Shown here piece after piece: positions 37,501 to 44,597 of a stretch of DNA of 64,000 nucleotides (the stretch's first letter is position 1; each line of letters begins with the position of its first letter). The stretch comes from an uncultured Collinsella sp. (GTDB taxonomy: Bacteria; Actinomycetota; Coriobacteriia; Coriobacteriales; Coriobacteriaceae): the NCBI GenBank assembly GCA_902470815.1, contig CABRHS010000005.1, positions 61,829-125,828 on the forward strand, written 5' to 3'. The notes under the pieces are model-generated. The model had not been told where the DNA came from. It did no database searches and saw only the letters and a program-made list of their open reading frames with translations. The position numbers and the translations under genes were made by a program.

Positions 37501-37828
37501 GGAGGGCACCGCCCGCGTGCTTCGCGGCGGCAACGTGCCGTGCGAGGTCGTCGGTAAGATCGGCTCTACTTGCGAAGCGGCCGGTTCGCGCGTTGCGAGC
37601 GGTGAGCGCGGTATCCTGGACATGATCGCCGCCGGCGAGATCGCCTTCATCGTGAACACGCCCTACGGCCCTGGTTCGCGCGGCGACGGGTACCGCCTGC
37701 GCACCGAGGCGGTGCGCCGTGGCGTGACGTGCCTCACCGCGCTCACGGCGGCGAACGCGTATGTCGCCGCGCTGGAGGCGCGTCAGCTCGGCGACGGTAT
37801 GGAGGTCGTGGCGCTGCAAGATTTATAG
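34532..37828 (+). CDS. carB: Carbamoyl-phosphate synthase large subunit
   Basis: The 1098-aa synthase has two homologous ATP-grasp halves. The N-half (KRNDITRILVIGSGPIVIGQ; GGQTGLNAAVDLAKSG) makes carboxyphosphate and carbamate. The C-half (KPKVMILGAGPNRIGQGIEF; GGQTPVNLTRQLAESG) makes carbamoyl phosphate. A C-terminal MGS domain (about 960-1098) binds allosteric effectors such as UMP. Length is typical (about 1070). GAGGAGAGGTGCG precedes the ATG. No clear terminator follows; tRNA-Gly starts 100 bp downstream behind its own -10 box TATACT (37914-37919). Confidence 0.98.
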   Translation: MPKRNDITRILVIGSGPIVIGQACEFDYSGAQACKVLKEDGYEVVLVNSNPATIMTDPGLADRTYVEPITAEFIERVIERERPDALLPTLGGQTGLNAAVDLAKSGVLERYGVEMIGCDLAAIERGEDRKLFNEAMAELGLEVARSGYAYSVEDALEIVKTTGYPCVLRPSFTMGGAGGGIAHDEAELIHIVTQGLELSPAGEVLVEESIEGWKEYEMEVMRDRAGNGIIVCSIENLDPMGVHTGDSITVAPAQTLSDLEYQRMRVASLAILEKIGVETGGSNVQFAVNPKNGRLIVIEMNPRVSRSSALASKATGFPIAKAAARLAVGYTLDEITNDITRATPACFEPSIDYCVVKVPRFAFEKFKGTDTTLTTRMKAVGEVMAIGRTFEEALGKAMRSLEDGHRGLGADPKAALLEGVSDAELTERVVRATEQRIFYLAEALRRGWSVDRLHELTRIDPWFLARVHDMIAAQEAVRGLRVEDIDADAMRLLKQYGTSDAQIACLTGSDERFVRAYRKGLGVVPSMKTVDTCAAEFESATEYHYKAYENLMRPAPGTRRGVAADEVRACGKPKVMILGAGPNRIGQGIEFDYCCVHACYELAERGYETIMVNCNPETVSTDYDTSDRLYFEPVTYEDVMDIVDVERPVGVITTLGGQTPVNLTRQLAESGVAIMGTQPDSIDFAEDRERFSALLDRLGVMYPPAGMATSFEEAEAVAAQIGYPLLVRPSYVLGGRGMMIAYDAEHLREYMVEAARVSPDHPIYLDRFLEGAYESDVDALCDGENVYIGGILEHIEEAGIHSGDSATCIPPFSFSESLKAKLRETTRRIALALGVRGLVNVQFAIKGETVYVIEANPRASRTVPFISKATGVPLARYAARIMAGESLSDLGLAGEYREPEYFCMKEAVMPWGRFPGAEVILGPEMKSTGEVMGIAKSYPEAYAKTQLAIDYQLPTPKDGRVFISVCDRDKRHILSLARILRHLGFEIVSTEGTARVLRGGNVPCEVVGKIGSTCEAAGSRVASGERGILDMIAAGEIAFIVNTPYGPGSRGDGYRLRTEAVRRGVTCLTALTAANAYVAALEARQLGDGMEVVALQDL

Positions 37829-37928
37829 GCAAGGCGGCCGCTGGTCCGGCCTCCCGGCGGAAGGGGATTTGCCTTGCGCCCAGACTTTCTGGCACCCTTC
37901 CGTGGAACTGCGCTATACTAGACCCCAT

Positions 37929-38003
37929 GCGGGTATCGCCAAGTGGTAAGGCATCAGCTTCCCAAGCTGACATTCGCGGGTTCGAGTCCCGTTACCCGCT
38001 CCA
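37929..38003 (+). tRNA. tRNA-Gly (CCC)
   Basis: Cloverleaf of 75 nt with encoded CCA. The acceptor stem is GCGGGTA/TACCCGC, the discriminator is T, and the anticodon loop CTTCCCAAG contains CCC. A TATACT -10 box lies 10 bp upstream, without a clear -35. Confidence 0.97.
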
Positions 38004-38013
38004 TGAAAGATCG

Positions 38014-38048
38014 GGGACCCGGCACTGTTGTGGTGCCGGGTCCCTTTT
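38014..38048 (+). terminator. Terminator after tRNA-Gly
   Basis: GGGACCCGGCAC pairs perfectly with GTGCCGGGTCCC around a 7-nt loop, followed by TTTT. Confidence 0.92.
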
Positions 38049-38455
38049 GTGTTTGCAGGGATTTCTACGTTCGCCTTGTTTTACGTGTTGCAGCGAGTGA
38101 TGTTCGGATGTCCTTCGATGCCCTTGGCATTTGGGCTTTCCCATTGCGCCGCGGTTTTCCGGTGCCGCGGCTTCTCGATGTCGGGGTTCTTGGCATTGAG
38201 AGTGGTACTTTCTGTTCATTCCTCGCTTGCGTGCAGCGCTTTCTGTCGTTTTGGGCCCTTGGAATGACAGAAAACGCTGCACGCAACCTGAGGGGAGACA
38301 AAAAACGCTACACGCAACCTGCGAAGTGGCGTAAAACGCCGCGCGCAACCTCGAGATATTCTGCATCCCATGCCGTTCAACGTCGCAGGGGATGTTTCTG
38401 CACGTACAATACTCGGTGTTAACCGACGTGTCCGTATTCGAAAAGGAGCTTCGTC
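38049..38455. repeat. Gene-free region before purB with 31-bp-period repeats
   Basis: No gene is credible in these 407 bp. Three 19-bp units of the form AAAACGCYRCRCGCAACCT start at 38271, 38302 and 38333, exactly 31 bp apart. An inverted copy lies at about 38225-38243, so the first direct unit and the inverted copy can form a stem (extended by CTTTCTGTC / GACAGAAAA). A CCGCGG...CCGCGG inverted repeat lies near 38150-38172. A TACAATACTCGG -10-like motif at 38405-38416 is the probable purB start signal. Confidence 0.75.
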
Positions 38456-39805
38456 ATGATCGACCGTTATACGCGTCCCGAGATGGCGCACATCTTCTCG
38501 CTTGAGAATAAGTACGCCGTCTGGCAGGAGATCGAGGTGCTCGCATGCGAGGCCCAGGCGGAGCTCGGCCAGTGCGGGATCACCAAGGAGGATGCCGCCT
38601 ATATCCGCGAGCACGCGGGCTTTGATAAGGATGAGGTCGATGCCATCGAGGCGGTGACCCACCACGACGTGATCGCCTTCCTCACCAACATGGGCGAGCA
38701 CGTGGACGCTGGGGTGCCGGAGGGGCAGCCCAAGCCCAGTCGTTGGGTTCACTACGGCATGACCAGCTCTGATTTGGGCGACACGGCCCTGTGCTACATG
38801 CTCACCCAGGCCTGTGACCTCATCATCGAGGACGTTCGCAAGCTCGGCGAGATTTGCCGCCGCCGCGCCCTTGAGGAGCGCGACACGCTGTGTGTGGGCC
38901 GCACCCACGGCGTCCATGCGGAGCCCATGACCTTCGGCATGAAGTTCGGCAGCTGGGCCTGGGAGCTCAAGCGCGACCTGGAGCGCCTCATCGACGCGCG
39001 CGAGAACATGGCCGTCGGTGCCATCTCCGGCGCGGTGGGCACCTACTCCTCCATCGACCCGTTTGTGGAGGAGTGCGTCTGCGAGCGCCTGGGTCTCACC
39101 CACGACCCGCTGTCCACGCAGGTCATCTCGCGCGACCATCACGCCTACCTGGCCGGCGTGCTCGCCACCACGGCCTGCACGTGCGACCGCATCGCGACCG
39201 AGATCCGCAGCCTGCAAAAGACCGATACCCTCGAGGTCGAGGAGCCGTTCCGCAAGGGTCAGAAGGGCAGCTCCGCCATGCCCCACAAGCGCAACCCCAT
39301 CACGCTCGAGAAGGTGTGTGGCCTTTCCCGCATCGTGCGCTCCAACGCCCAGGTCGCCTTTGACAACGTGGCCCTGTGGCATGAGCGCGACATCTCGCAC
39401 AGCTCCGCCGAGCGCGTCGCCCAGGCCGACAGCTTCATGGCGCTCGACCATATCCTCACCTGCCTCATCCGGATTGTGGACGGCCTCATCTTGTATCCGG
39501 ACCGCATGGAGGCCAACCTCAACCTCACCCGCGGCCTGATCTACTCCTCTAAGGTGCTGCTCGCCCTGGTTGATACGGGCATCTCGCGCGAGGATGCGTA
39601 CAAGATCGTGCAGCGCAACTCCATGGCCGTGTGGGATGACGTCCACAACGCGGTCGACGGCCCCGACCTGCGGGCCCGCCTTGAGGCGGATCCCGAGTGC
39701 ACTGTCGCGCCCGAGAAGCTCGATGAGATCTTCGATCCGTGGGATTTCCTCACCCGGCGCGACGCCATGTTCGACCGTCTGGAGCAATTGAGCTTCGAGG
39801 CGTAA
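38456..39805 (+). CDS. purB: Adenylosuccinate lyase
   Basis: The 449-aa enzyme removes fumarate from SAICAR and from adenylosuccinate, two steps of purine synthesis. The fumarase-superfamily signature GSSAMPHKRNPI holds the flexible catalytic loop, and GRTHGVHAEPMTFG holds the active-site His. Typical length for the bacterial short form is about 430-450. AAAAGGAGCTTCGTC precedes the ATG. It stands alone, with the repeat region upstream and a terminator downstream. Confidence 0.97.
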   Translation: MIDRYTRPEMAHIFSLENKYAVWQEIEVLACEAQAELGQCGITKEDAAYIREHAGFDKDEVDAIEAVTHHDVIAFLTNMGEHVDAGVPEGQPKPSRWVHYGMTSSDLGDTALCYMLTQACDLIIEDVRKLGEICRRRALEERDTLCVGRTHGVHAEPMTFGMKFGSWAWELKRDLERLIDARENMAVGAISGAVGTYSSIDPFVEECVCERLGLTHDPLSTQVISRDHHAYLAGVLATTACTCDRIATEIRSLQKTDTLEVEEPFRKGQKGSSAMPHKRNPITLEKVCGLSRIVRSNAQVAFDNVALWHERDISHSSAERVAQADSFMALDHILTCLIRIVDGLILYPDRMEANLNLTRGLIYSSKVLLALVDTGISREDAYKIVQRNSMAVWDDVHNAVDGPDLRARLEADPECTVAPEKLDEIFDPWDFLTRRDAMFDRLEQLSFEA

Positions 39806-39819
39806 ACGCGCCGCCGCCC

Positions 39820-39844
39820 GTGGGCCTGTGGTGCCCGCACTTTT
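39820..39844 (+). terminator. Probable terminator after purB
   Basis: GTGGGC pairs with GCCCGC (one G-T wobble) around a 7-nt loop, followed by AC and TTTT. Short but well placed 15 bp after the stop. Confidence 0.6.
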
Positions 39845-39905
39845 AATCGATAGAGCCCCGCGCCAGGCACCCTGGTGTGAGGTTGTTTTATGAATGCGGT
39901 TAGCA

Positions 39906-39933
39906 TTGCGACATATTTGAGTTGAGTTAAAAT
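39906..39933 (+). promoter_or_regulatory. Promoter of the surface-protein gene
   Basis: TTGCGA (39906-39911) and TAAAAT (39928-39933) with a 16-bp spacer, in AT-rich DNA. A small palindrome TGTATATCTATACA just downstream overlaps the expected transcription start and could be an operator. Confidence 0.55.
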
Positions 39934-40011
39934 CATGTATATCTATACACGTTAAGCAGCTATTCGGCTCCATTATCGAAATGCTGTGACAGCGGGAAGA
40001 TGGAGGTTCAG

Positions 40012-42969
40012 ATGAAAGCATGTTACCGGAAGAGGGGTGCTTTCACTCTCGCGTTGACGATGTCGCTCGCCGCGGCGGTGGGATCGCCGCTTCTTGCCTA
40101 TGCGCAGGTCGAGCCCGAGGGGTCTGTGTGTGTTGATGGAGTGACGTCCCCGAATGCCTACTCGGTCGATCAGTTCGACTCCACTCGTTCTGGTGCTGTT
40201 GTCGCGGCGATTGGGGATAAAGAATATTCATCTCTCAATGATGCACTCTCAGGTGCCGTGAATGGTCAGACGGTTAAAGTTCTTGCAGACACCAAGATGC
40301 GCACTGCTCGCGTCGAGGGGAAATCGATAGCGCTTGATCTCAATGGACACACCGTGACGGTTGACAACCGTGCGTTCAATGTTGTGTCCAAAGGAGTGCT
40401 CACGCTGAACGATGCCGTTGGCTCCGGCAAGCTCCAGGTGAATAAAAACAGCGAGCTCGCTCTTGGCGTGGTAACTGGTTCAGGTGGCACCTTTGTCATG
40501 AATGCGGGTGCGATCGAAAGTCCTGAATATGGCGTGTACATCACAAAGGACTGTGATGGCGACCGCGTGATCATGAACGGCGGGGAGATTCGTGCCGAAT
40601 ACGGACTCTGCGCCATTGGCAATGGGAAAGAGCATAGCGCCAAAGTTGAGATAACCGGCGGGAAGGTTTCTGGCTCGGTATTCGGCTTTAGCACGAATGG
40701 AAGTTCCAGTTACGGCGGCGTCGATCTTGTCATGAGTGGCGGCACGGTTGAATCCACCGCAGTTGATGCTCCCGCGATGTATCTGCCTGCCCTTCGGAGC
40801 ACGGCTAAGATCTCCGGAGGCGTAGTTACCGGCGGAACTGGTATTGAGATTCGTGCGGGCGAGCTCACGGTTTCCGGAGACGCCAGCGTGCGTGGTACAG
40901 GACCGTTCGAAGCTAATCCCAATGGCAGCGGTTCTACTACATCTGGATCGGCGATTGCCGTCGCCCAACACGCCACTAAGCAACCGATTAGCGTTGTAGT
41001 GGGCGGGAACGCAAAGCTCAAGGGCACCTTTGGCGTGTATGAGCATAATCCCCAGAACAATGAGGCGGAGGCAATTGCCAAGGTCAAGCTTTCCGTCGCG
41101 GGCGCGACGATTGAGACTACCGACCCAAGCCGAGGTAAGCCTATCGTGAGTGCCGACTGCACGGGTTTCGTTTCGGGCGGCTCGTTCAATACCGAGCTTC
41201 CGTCAAACCTCATTGCTGACGGCAGGGCTCTTTTGGTCGACGAGTCCGGCAGCGCTTCCGTTATGACCGAAGCCGATGCGATTGCCAAGGCCGGGGCCGC
41301 TGTCGAGAAGGACGGAAAGACGGTTTACTACACCTCCGAAAAGGCGGCGGAGAACAGCAATCCTTCGACTGGCGGGCAGGCACCCGACATCAAGGTGTAT
41401 GTCGCCGCGGTCAACGGTGCGAAGTACACAACGCTTGAGGAGGCCATAGCTGCTGCCAAGAACGGTGGCACGGTCACCGTGATGAAGGACCTGGGCGCCG
41501 ACGAGGTTTCCGCGGGTAGTCAGAAGTACATAAACATCACCGAAGCTGACACCAATGTGACCATCGATTTGGCGGACCACACCATCTCGTTGGACAACAA
41601 CGACACCATTTCGGTGCGCGCTTCCAACGTTGATCTGCAGGTGAAAAACGGCACCATCGTCAACGCGAGCAAAAGCAGCTACGGGCTGTACACATACAAG
41701 ACCAACGACAACATCAAGGTGGTCTTCGAGAATCTGACGCTGCGTACGGTCGATCAGGCCATCGGCGTGCAGGGGCTCAATTCCAACCAGGATGTTACGC
41801 TTAAGAATTGCAATATCACGTGCGACACTACTGCGGTCTACTGGCCGCCCAAGTCGGGCACGCTGACGATCGAGGACACTTTCATCCGGGGCAAAAGCGG
41901 CGTGACCGTCAAAGGCGGTAAGGTCGTGGTGAAGGGCAGCACTCACATCAAGGCGACCGGCGAAAAGAATATTCCCGATGATGATTATGACGGTAGTGGC
42001 ACCTTGATCTCGACGGGCTCTGCGATTTATGTCGAGAGCGGTTACAACGATCGCGACATCGCGGTGGAGGTTCAGGGCGGCACGTTCGAGAGCGTGAACG
42101 GCGCGACGGTCCTGTATTTCGCCAAGAAGGGTGAGTCTACCGAGGCGGCTCGGGATATCGCCATTTCCGGTGGTACCTTTGTGGGTGAGCCTCCTGCCGC
42201 GGAGTTCATTGTTCCCGGCTCCGGTCTGGTGGTTGGCGAGGACGGCAGCCTCTCTGTTGTCGAGGCCAAGCTCGGCTTTGCGTCCGATAAGGTTGTCGAC
42301 GGCGTTCTTACCTACGATGTGAAGGGCGGTAAGGCCTCTGCCATTTCCAAGGCGGATCTGCTCAAGCTCGTCTCGATGAACGTCGAGGGCTATACCGTCT
42401 CGGTTGATGACTCGGCGTTGCCGGCCCTCAACAAGGCAATCGGTGCGGCGGATACCTCCCTGTCGTTCTCCTTCGAGTTCCGTGCCGCCAAGGACGCAGT
42501 CAAGACTCGCGCTACCTCCGACGTCGCACCGCTCGTGCTCACGGTGAAGCTGACTGACTCGACCGTCGTGCCTGCGCCCGAGCCAATCCAGAAGGCGACC
42601 GTGACCTTCGATACCGGTATCGGCTCCTCGTTCCAGCAGGTGGTCGAGGTCGGCTCGAAGCTTGAGCGCCCCGCCGACCCCACCCGTGAGGGCTGGAAGT
42701 TCGTTGGTTGGTTCAAGTCCAAGGCCGCGAATGGCGACGTGAGCGATGAGTGGAACTTCGACAAGGACGTTGTGAACGCCGATATGACCCTGTACGGTGG
42801 CTGGGTCAAGGACGCCGAGCAGCCGCCTGCGAAGCCCGCCGATCCCACCAAGCCCGGCAGCAAGGATAAGCTCGCCCAGACGGGTGATGTGTCCATGGTC
42901 GCGATGGCCGCGACGAGCTTTGCCGGTGCCGCCGCCGTGGCCGCCGGTGCCCTCAAGCGCCGCCGCTAA
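40012..42969 (+). CDS. Large sortase-anchored surface protein with beta-helix modules and LAQTG motif
   Basis: The 985-aa protein has a Sec signal peptide (MKACYRKRGAFTLALTMSLA..., cleavage near AYAQ). Two homologous modules with pectate-lyase/beta-helix character follow. The first starts near residue 65 (DKEYSSLNDALSGAVNGQTV) and the second near 463 (GAKYTTLEEAIAAAKNGGTV). One InlB-type repeat lies at about 860-925 (GWKFVGWFKSK...LYGGW). The sorting signal begins with LAQTG at residue 954, then a hydrophobic span and KRRR, so cell-wall attachment by a sortase is expected. Fewer G/C third positions than its neighbours suggest partial foreign history. A role in adhesion or carbohydrate binding is inferred. 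Start: ATG at 40012 with GGAGG seven bases upstream. Confidence 0.85.
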   Translation: MKACYRKRGAFTLALTMSLAAAVGSPLLAYAQVEPEGSVCVDGVTSPNAYSVDQFDSTRSGAVVAAIGDKEYSSLNDALSGAVNGQTVKVLADTKMRTARVEGKSIALDLNGHTVTVDNRAFNVVSKGVLTLNDAVGSGKLQVNKNSELALGVVTGSGGTFVMNAGAIESPEYGVYITKDCDGDRVIMNGGEIRAEYGLCAIGNGKEHSAKVEITGGKVSGSVFGFSTNGSSSYGGVDLVMSGGTVESTAVDAPAMYLPALRSTAKISGGVVTGGTGIEIRAGELTVSGDASVRGTGPFEANPNGSGSTTSGSAIAVAQHATKQPISVVVGGNAKLKGTFGVYEHNPQNNEAEAIAKVKLSVAGATIETTDPSRGKPIVSADCTGFVSGGSFNTELPSNLIADGRALLVDESGSASVMTEADAIAKAGAAVEKDGKTVYYTSEKAAENSNPSTGGQAPDIKVYVAAVNGAKYTTLEEAIAAAKNGGTVTVMKDLGADEVSAGSQKYINITEADTNVTIDLADHTISLDNNDTISVRASNVDLQVKNGTIVNASKSSYGLYTYKTNDNIKVVFENLTLRTVDQAIGVQGLNSNQDVTLKNCNITCDTTAVYWPPKSGTLTIEDTFIRGKSGVTVKGGKVVVKGSTHIKATGEKNIPDDDYDGSGTLISTGSAIYVESGYNDRDIAVEVQGGTFESVNGATVLYFAKKGESTEAARDIAISGGTFVGEPPAAEFIVPGSGLVVGEDGSLSVVEAKLGFASDKVVDGVLTYDVKGGKASAISKADLLKLVSMNVEGYTVSVDDSALPALNKAIGAADTSLSFSFEFRAAKDAVKTRATSDVAPLVLTVKLTDSTVVPAPEPIQKATVTFDTGIGSSFQQVVEVGSKLERPADPTREGWKFVGWFKSKAANGDVSDEWNFDKDVVNADMTLYGGWVKDAEQPPAKPADPTKPGSKDKLAQTGDVSMVAMAATSFAGAAAVAAGALKRRR

Positions 42970-43001
42970 TGTGCAATTAGGGTCGGGTGCAATTTGCACA
43001 T
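42969..43001. repeat. Single REP-like hairpin unit after the surface-protein gene
   Basis: ATGTGCAA (42969-42976) pairs with TTGCACAT (42994-43001), with GGGTCGGGTGC in the loop region. It matches the gyrB-gyrA units at about 28 of 33 positions, and a T-A pair in the arms is replaced by C-G on both sides, keeping the stem. It overlaps the stop codon of the surface-protein gene and could also end its transcript. Confidence 0.75.
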
Positions 43002-43066
43002 CCGCCCGGTAGATCAACGCCCGGTCTCGGCATTCGTGTCGAGGCCGGGCGTTTGCGTGATGGTGG

Positions 43067-43095
43067 TTGGCGCATTCATGCAGGTTGGGTATCAT
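43067..43095 (+). promoter_or_regulatory. Promoter of the prfA unit
   Basis: TTGGCG (43067-43072) and TATCAT (43090-43095) with a 17-bp spacer. The start would fall about 43102, just before an AGGAGG site and the 8-codon leader ORF. Confidence 0.65.
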
Positions 43096-43120
43096 ATCCT
43101 GCAGACATTAGGAGGACATC

Positions 43121-43147
43121 ATGCACATCGCGCTCGACAAGCTCTAG
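43121..43147 (+). CDS. Eight-codon leader ORF ending in UAG before prfA
   Basis: ATG at 43121, five bases after a consensus AGGAGG (43110-43115), opens a frame encoding MHIALDKL and stopping at TAG (43145-43147). It lies between a good promoter and prfA, whose start is 106 bp further on. RF1 (the prfA product) reads UAG and UAA, so termination here could report RF1 level. Moreover, a +1 shift on the last sense codon CTC would enter the prfA frame, which is open all the way to its ATG. Whether either mechanism operates is unproven; the ORF could be fortuitous. Confidence 0.45.
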   Translation: MHIALDKL

Positions 43148-43253
43148 CTACGTTGGCATTTTTGCCCGCGCCTCAGGCGGGGCGTCCCTCATGCTTGCGT
43201 CGGCCGAGGCCGGCGTGCCCCCTGTCAAACCAACGCCAATAAAAGGAGTCCTC

Positions 43254-44321
43254 ATGCGCGACAAGCTTGAGAAGATTATCATCGCCTTCGAAGAACTCGA
43301 GAAGAAGCTCTCCGACCCCGCGGTCGCCAGCGACATCAAGGAATTCACCCGCCTCAACAAGGAGTACGCGCACCAGACCGACCTGGTGAAGGCCGCCCGT
43401 GAGTATCTGGGCGCTCTCGATGACATCGAAGTCGCCAAGGAGATGCTGCACGACACCAGCGACGCCGACGAGAAGGAGATGCTCCAGATGGAGATCTCCG
43501 AGAATGAGGCCAAGCTGCCCCAACTCGAGGAAGACATCAAGATCATGCTCATCCCGGGTGACCCCATGGATGAGAAGGACACCATCATCGAGATCCGCTC
43601 GGCCGCCGGTGGCGACGAGGCGGCCATCTTCGCGGGTGACCTGTTCAAGATGTACCAGCGCTTCATCGAGTCCAAGAAGTGGAAGATGACGGTGCTCGAC
43701 TCCAGTCCCTCCGAGGCTGGCGGCTTCAAGTCCATCGAGTTCAAGGTCGAGGGCGACAAGGTCTACTCCGTCATGAAGTACGAGTCGGGTGTTCACCGCG
43801 TGCAGCGCGTTCCCAAGACCGAGTCTCAGGGTCGCATCCAGACGTCCACCGCGACCGTGGCCGTCCTGCCCGAGGCGGACGACATCGACATCCAGATCAA
43901 CCAGGCCGACCTGCGTGTCGACACGTACTGCGCATCCGGCCCTGGCGGTCAGTGCGTCAACACCACGTACTCCGCGGTGCGCATCACCCACCTGCCCACG
44001 AACACCGTGGTGCAGTCCCAGGAGCAGCGCTCCCAGATTCAGAACCGCGAGGTCTGCATGCAGATGCTGCGCGCCCGTCTGTATGAGATGGAGCTCGAGA
44101 AGCAGCAGGCCGAGCTTGGTGCCGAGCGCTCGGCGCAGATCGGGCACGGCAACCGTTCGGAGAAGATCCGCACGTACAACCTGCCTCAGGACCGCGTGAC
44201 CGATCATCGCATCGGCTTCAACTCCACCTACAACGGCGTCCTTCTGGGCGATCAGCTTGCCGGCGTGATCGATGCCCTCGCCGCCGCCGACCGCGCCGCG
44301 AAGCTCGCCGAGGCCGTCTGA
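43254..44321 (+). CDS. prfA: Peptide chain release factor 1
   Basis: The 355-aa factor releases peptides at UAA and UAG. The hydrolytic GGQ motif is at 231-233 in SGPGGQCVNTT. The codon-reading tripeptide is P187-K188-T189 (PAT in E. coli), and the neighbouring HTS motif of E. coli is here Q196-T-S (GRIQTS), replacing the stacking histidine with glutamine. ATG at 43254 is preceded by AAAAGGAGTCCTC and gives the standard N-terminus MRDKLEKIIIAFEELEKKL. The frame is open back to 42987, but that part has no similarity to RF1. prmC, whose product methylates the GGQ glutamine, follows after the terminator. Confidence 0.96.
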   Translation: MRDKLEKIIIAFEELEKKLSDPAVASDIKEFTRLNKEYAHQTDLVKAAREYLGALDDIEVAKEMLHDTSDADEKEMLQMEISENEAKLPQLEEDIKIMLIPGDPMDEKDTIIEIRSAAGGDEAAIFAGDLFKMYQRFIESKKWKMTVLDSSPSEAGGFKSIEFKVEGDKVYSVMKYESGVHRVQRVPKTESQGRIQTSTATVAVLPEADDIDIQINQADLRVDTYCASGPGGQCVNTTYSAVRITHLPTNTVVQSQEQRSQIQNREVCMQMLRARLYEMELEKQQAELGAERSAQIGHGNRSEKIRTYNLPQDRVTDHRIGFNSTYNGVLLGDQLAGVIDALAAADRAAKLAEAV

Positions 44322-44342
44322 TATCCGACGCGATTCGATTTG

Positions 44343-44422
44343 GGCCGCCATCCGCCCCGGTCCGCGCGCATGCCAGTGCATTGGGATGCGCGTGGAGTCC
44401 GGCCGGGGCGGCCTTTTGTTTT
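44343..44422 (+). terminator. Terminator after prfA
   Basis: A long branched stem: GGCCGCC...GCCCCGG (from 44343) pairs with CCGGCCGGGGCGGCC (to 44413), with an inner GCGCGCAT/ATGCGCG stem, followed by TTTTGTTTT. The remaining 175 bp up to prmC hold only a weak TTGCCG/TAGAAT pair (44538-44564, 15-bp spacer). Confidence 0.75.
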
Positions 44423-44597
44423 AGGGTGTGATTCCCCTTCAAGCGCCGATGTGTCAGCTGCGCGCAAGTCTTTTACGGAAGTTAGCTACCTTGCCAGTGA
44501 ATTTGCACGTCAAATGCTGCAATTTGCCGATCTCGGGTTGCCGGGGAGGGGCGTGCCGTAGAATCGCGGTTATGCAACATGGAGGACGGAGGCTCTC

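Noticed and set aside
37943..38422. Open frames across the tRNA-Gly/purB gap
   Set aside because: They run through a tRNA, a terminator and repeats, lack binding sites and have no codon bias.
39931..39955. Palindrome TGTATATCTATACA as a riboswitch or operator with known ligand
   Set aside because: Short and AT-rich; could be chance near a promoter, so only noted with the promoter.
43142..43151. prfB-like programmed frameshift as an established feature
   Set aside because: Sequence CTC TAG C resembles the prfB slip site but lacks the upstream internal Shine-Dalgarno at the right distance, so it is kept only as a hypothesis within the leader-ORF finding.
42987..43253. In-frame upstream extension of prfA
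   Set aside because: The extension has no similarity to RF1, and the ATG at 43254 has a strong Shine-Dalgarno and gives the usual N-terminus. It is mentioned only because it keeps the frame open for a hypothetical +1 shift.
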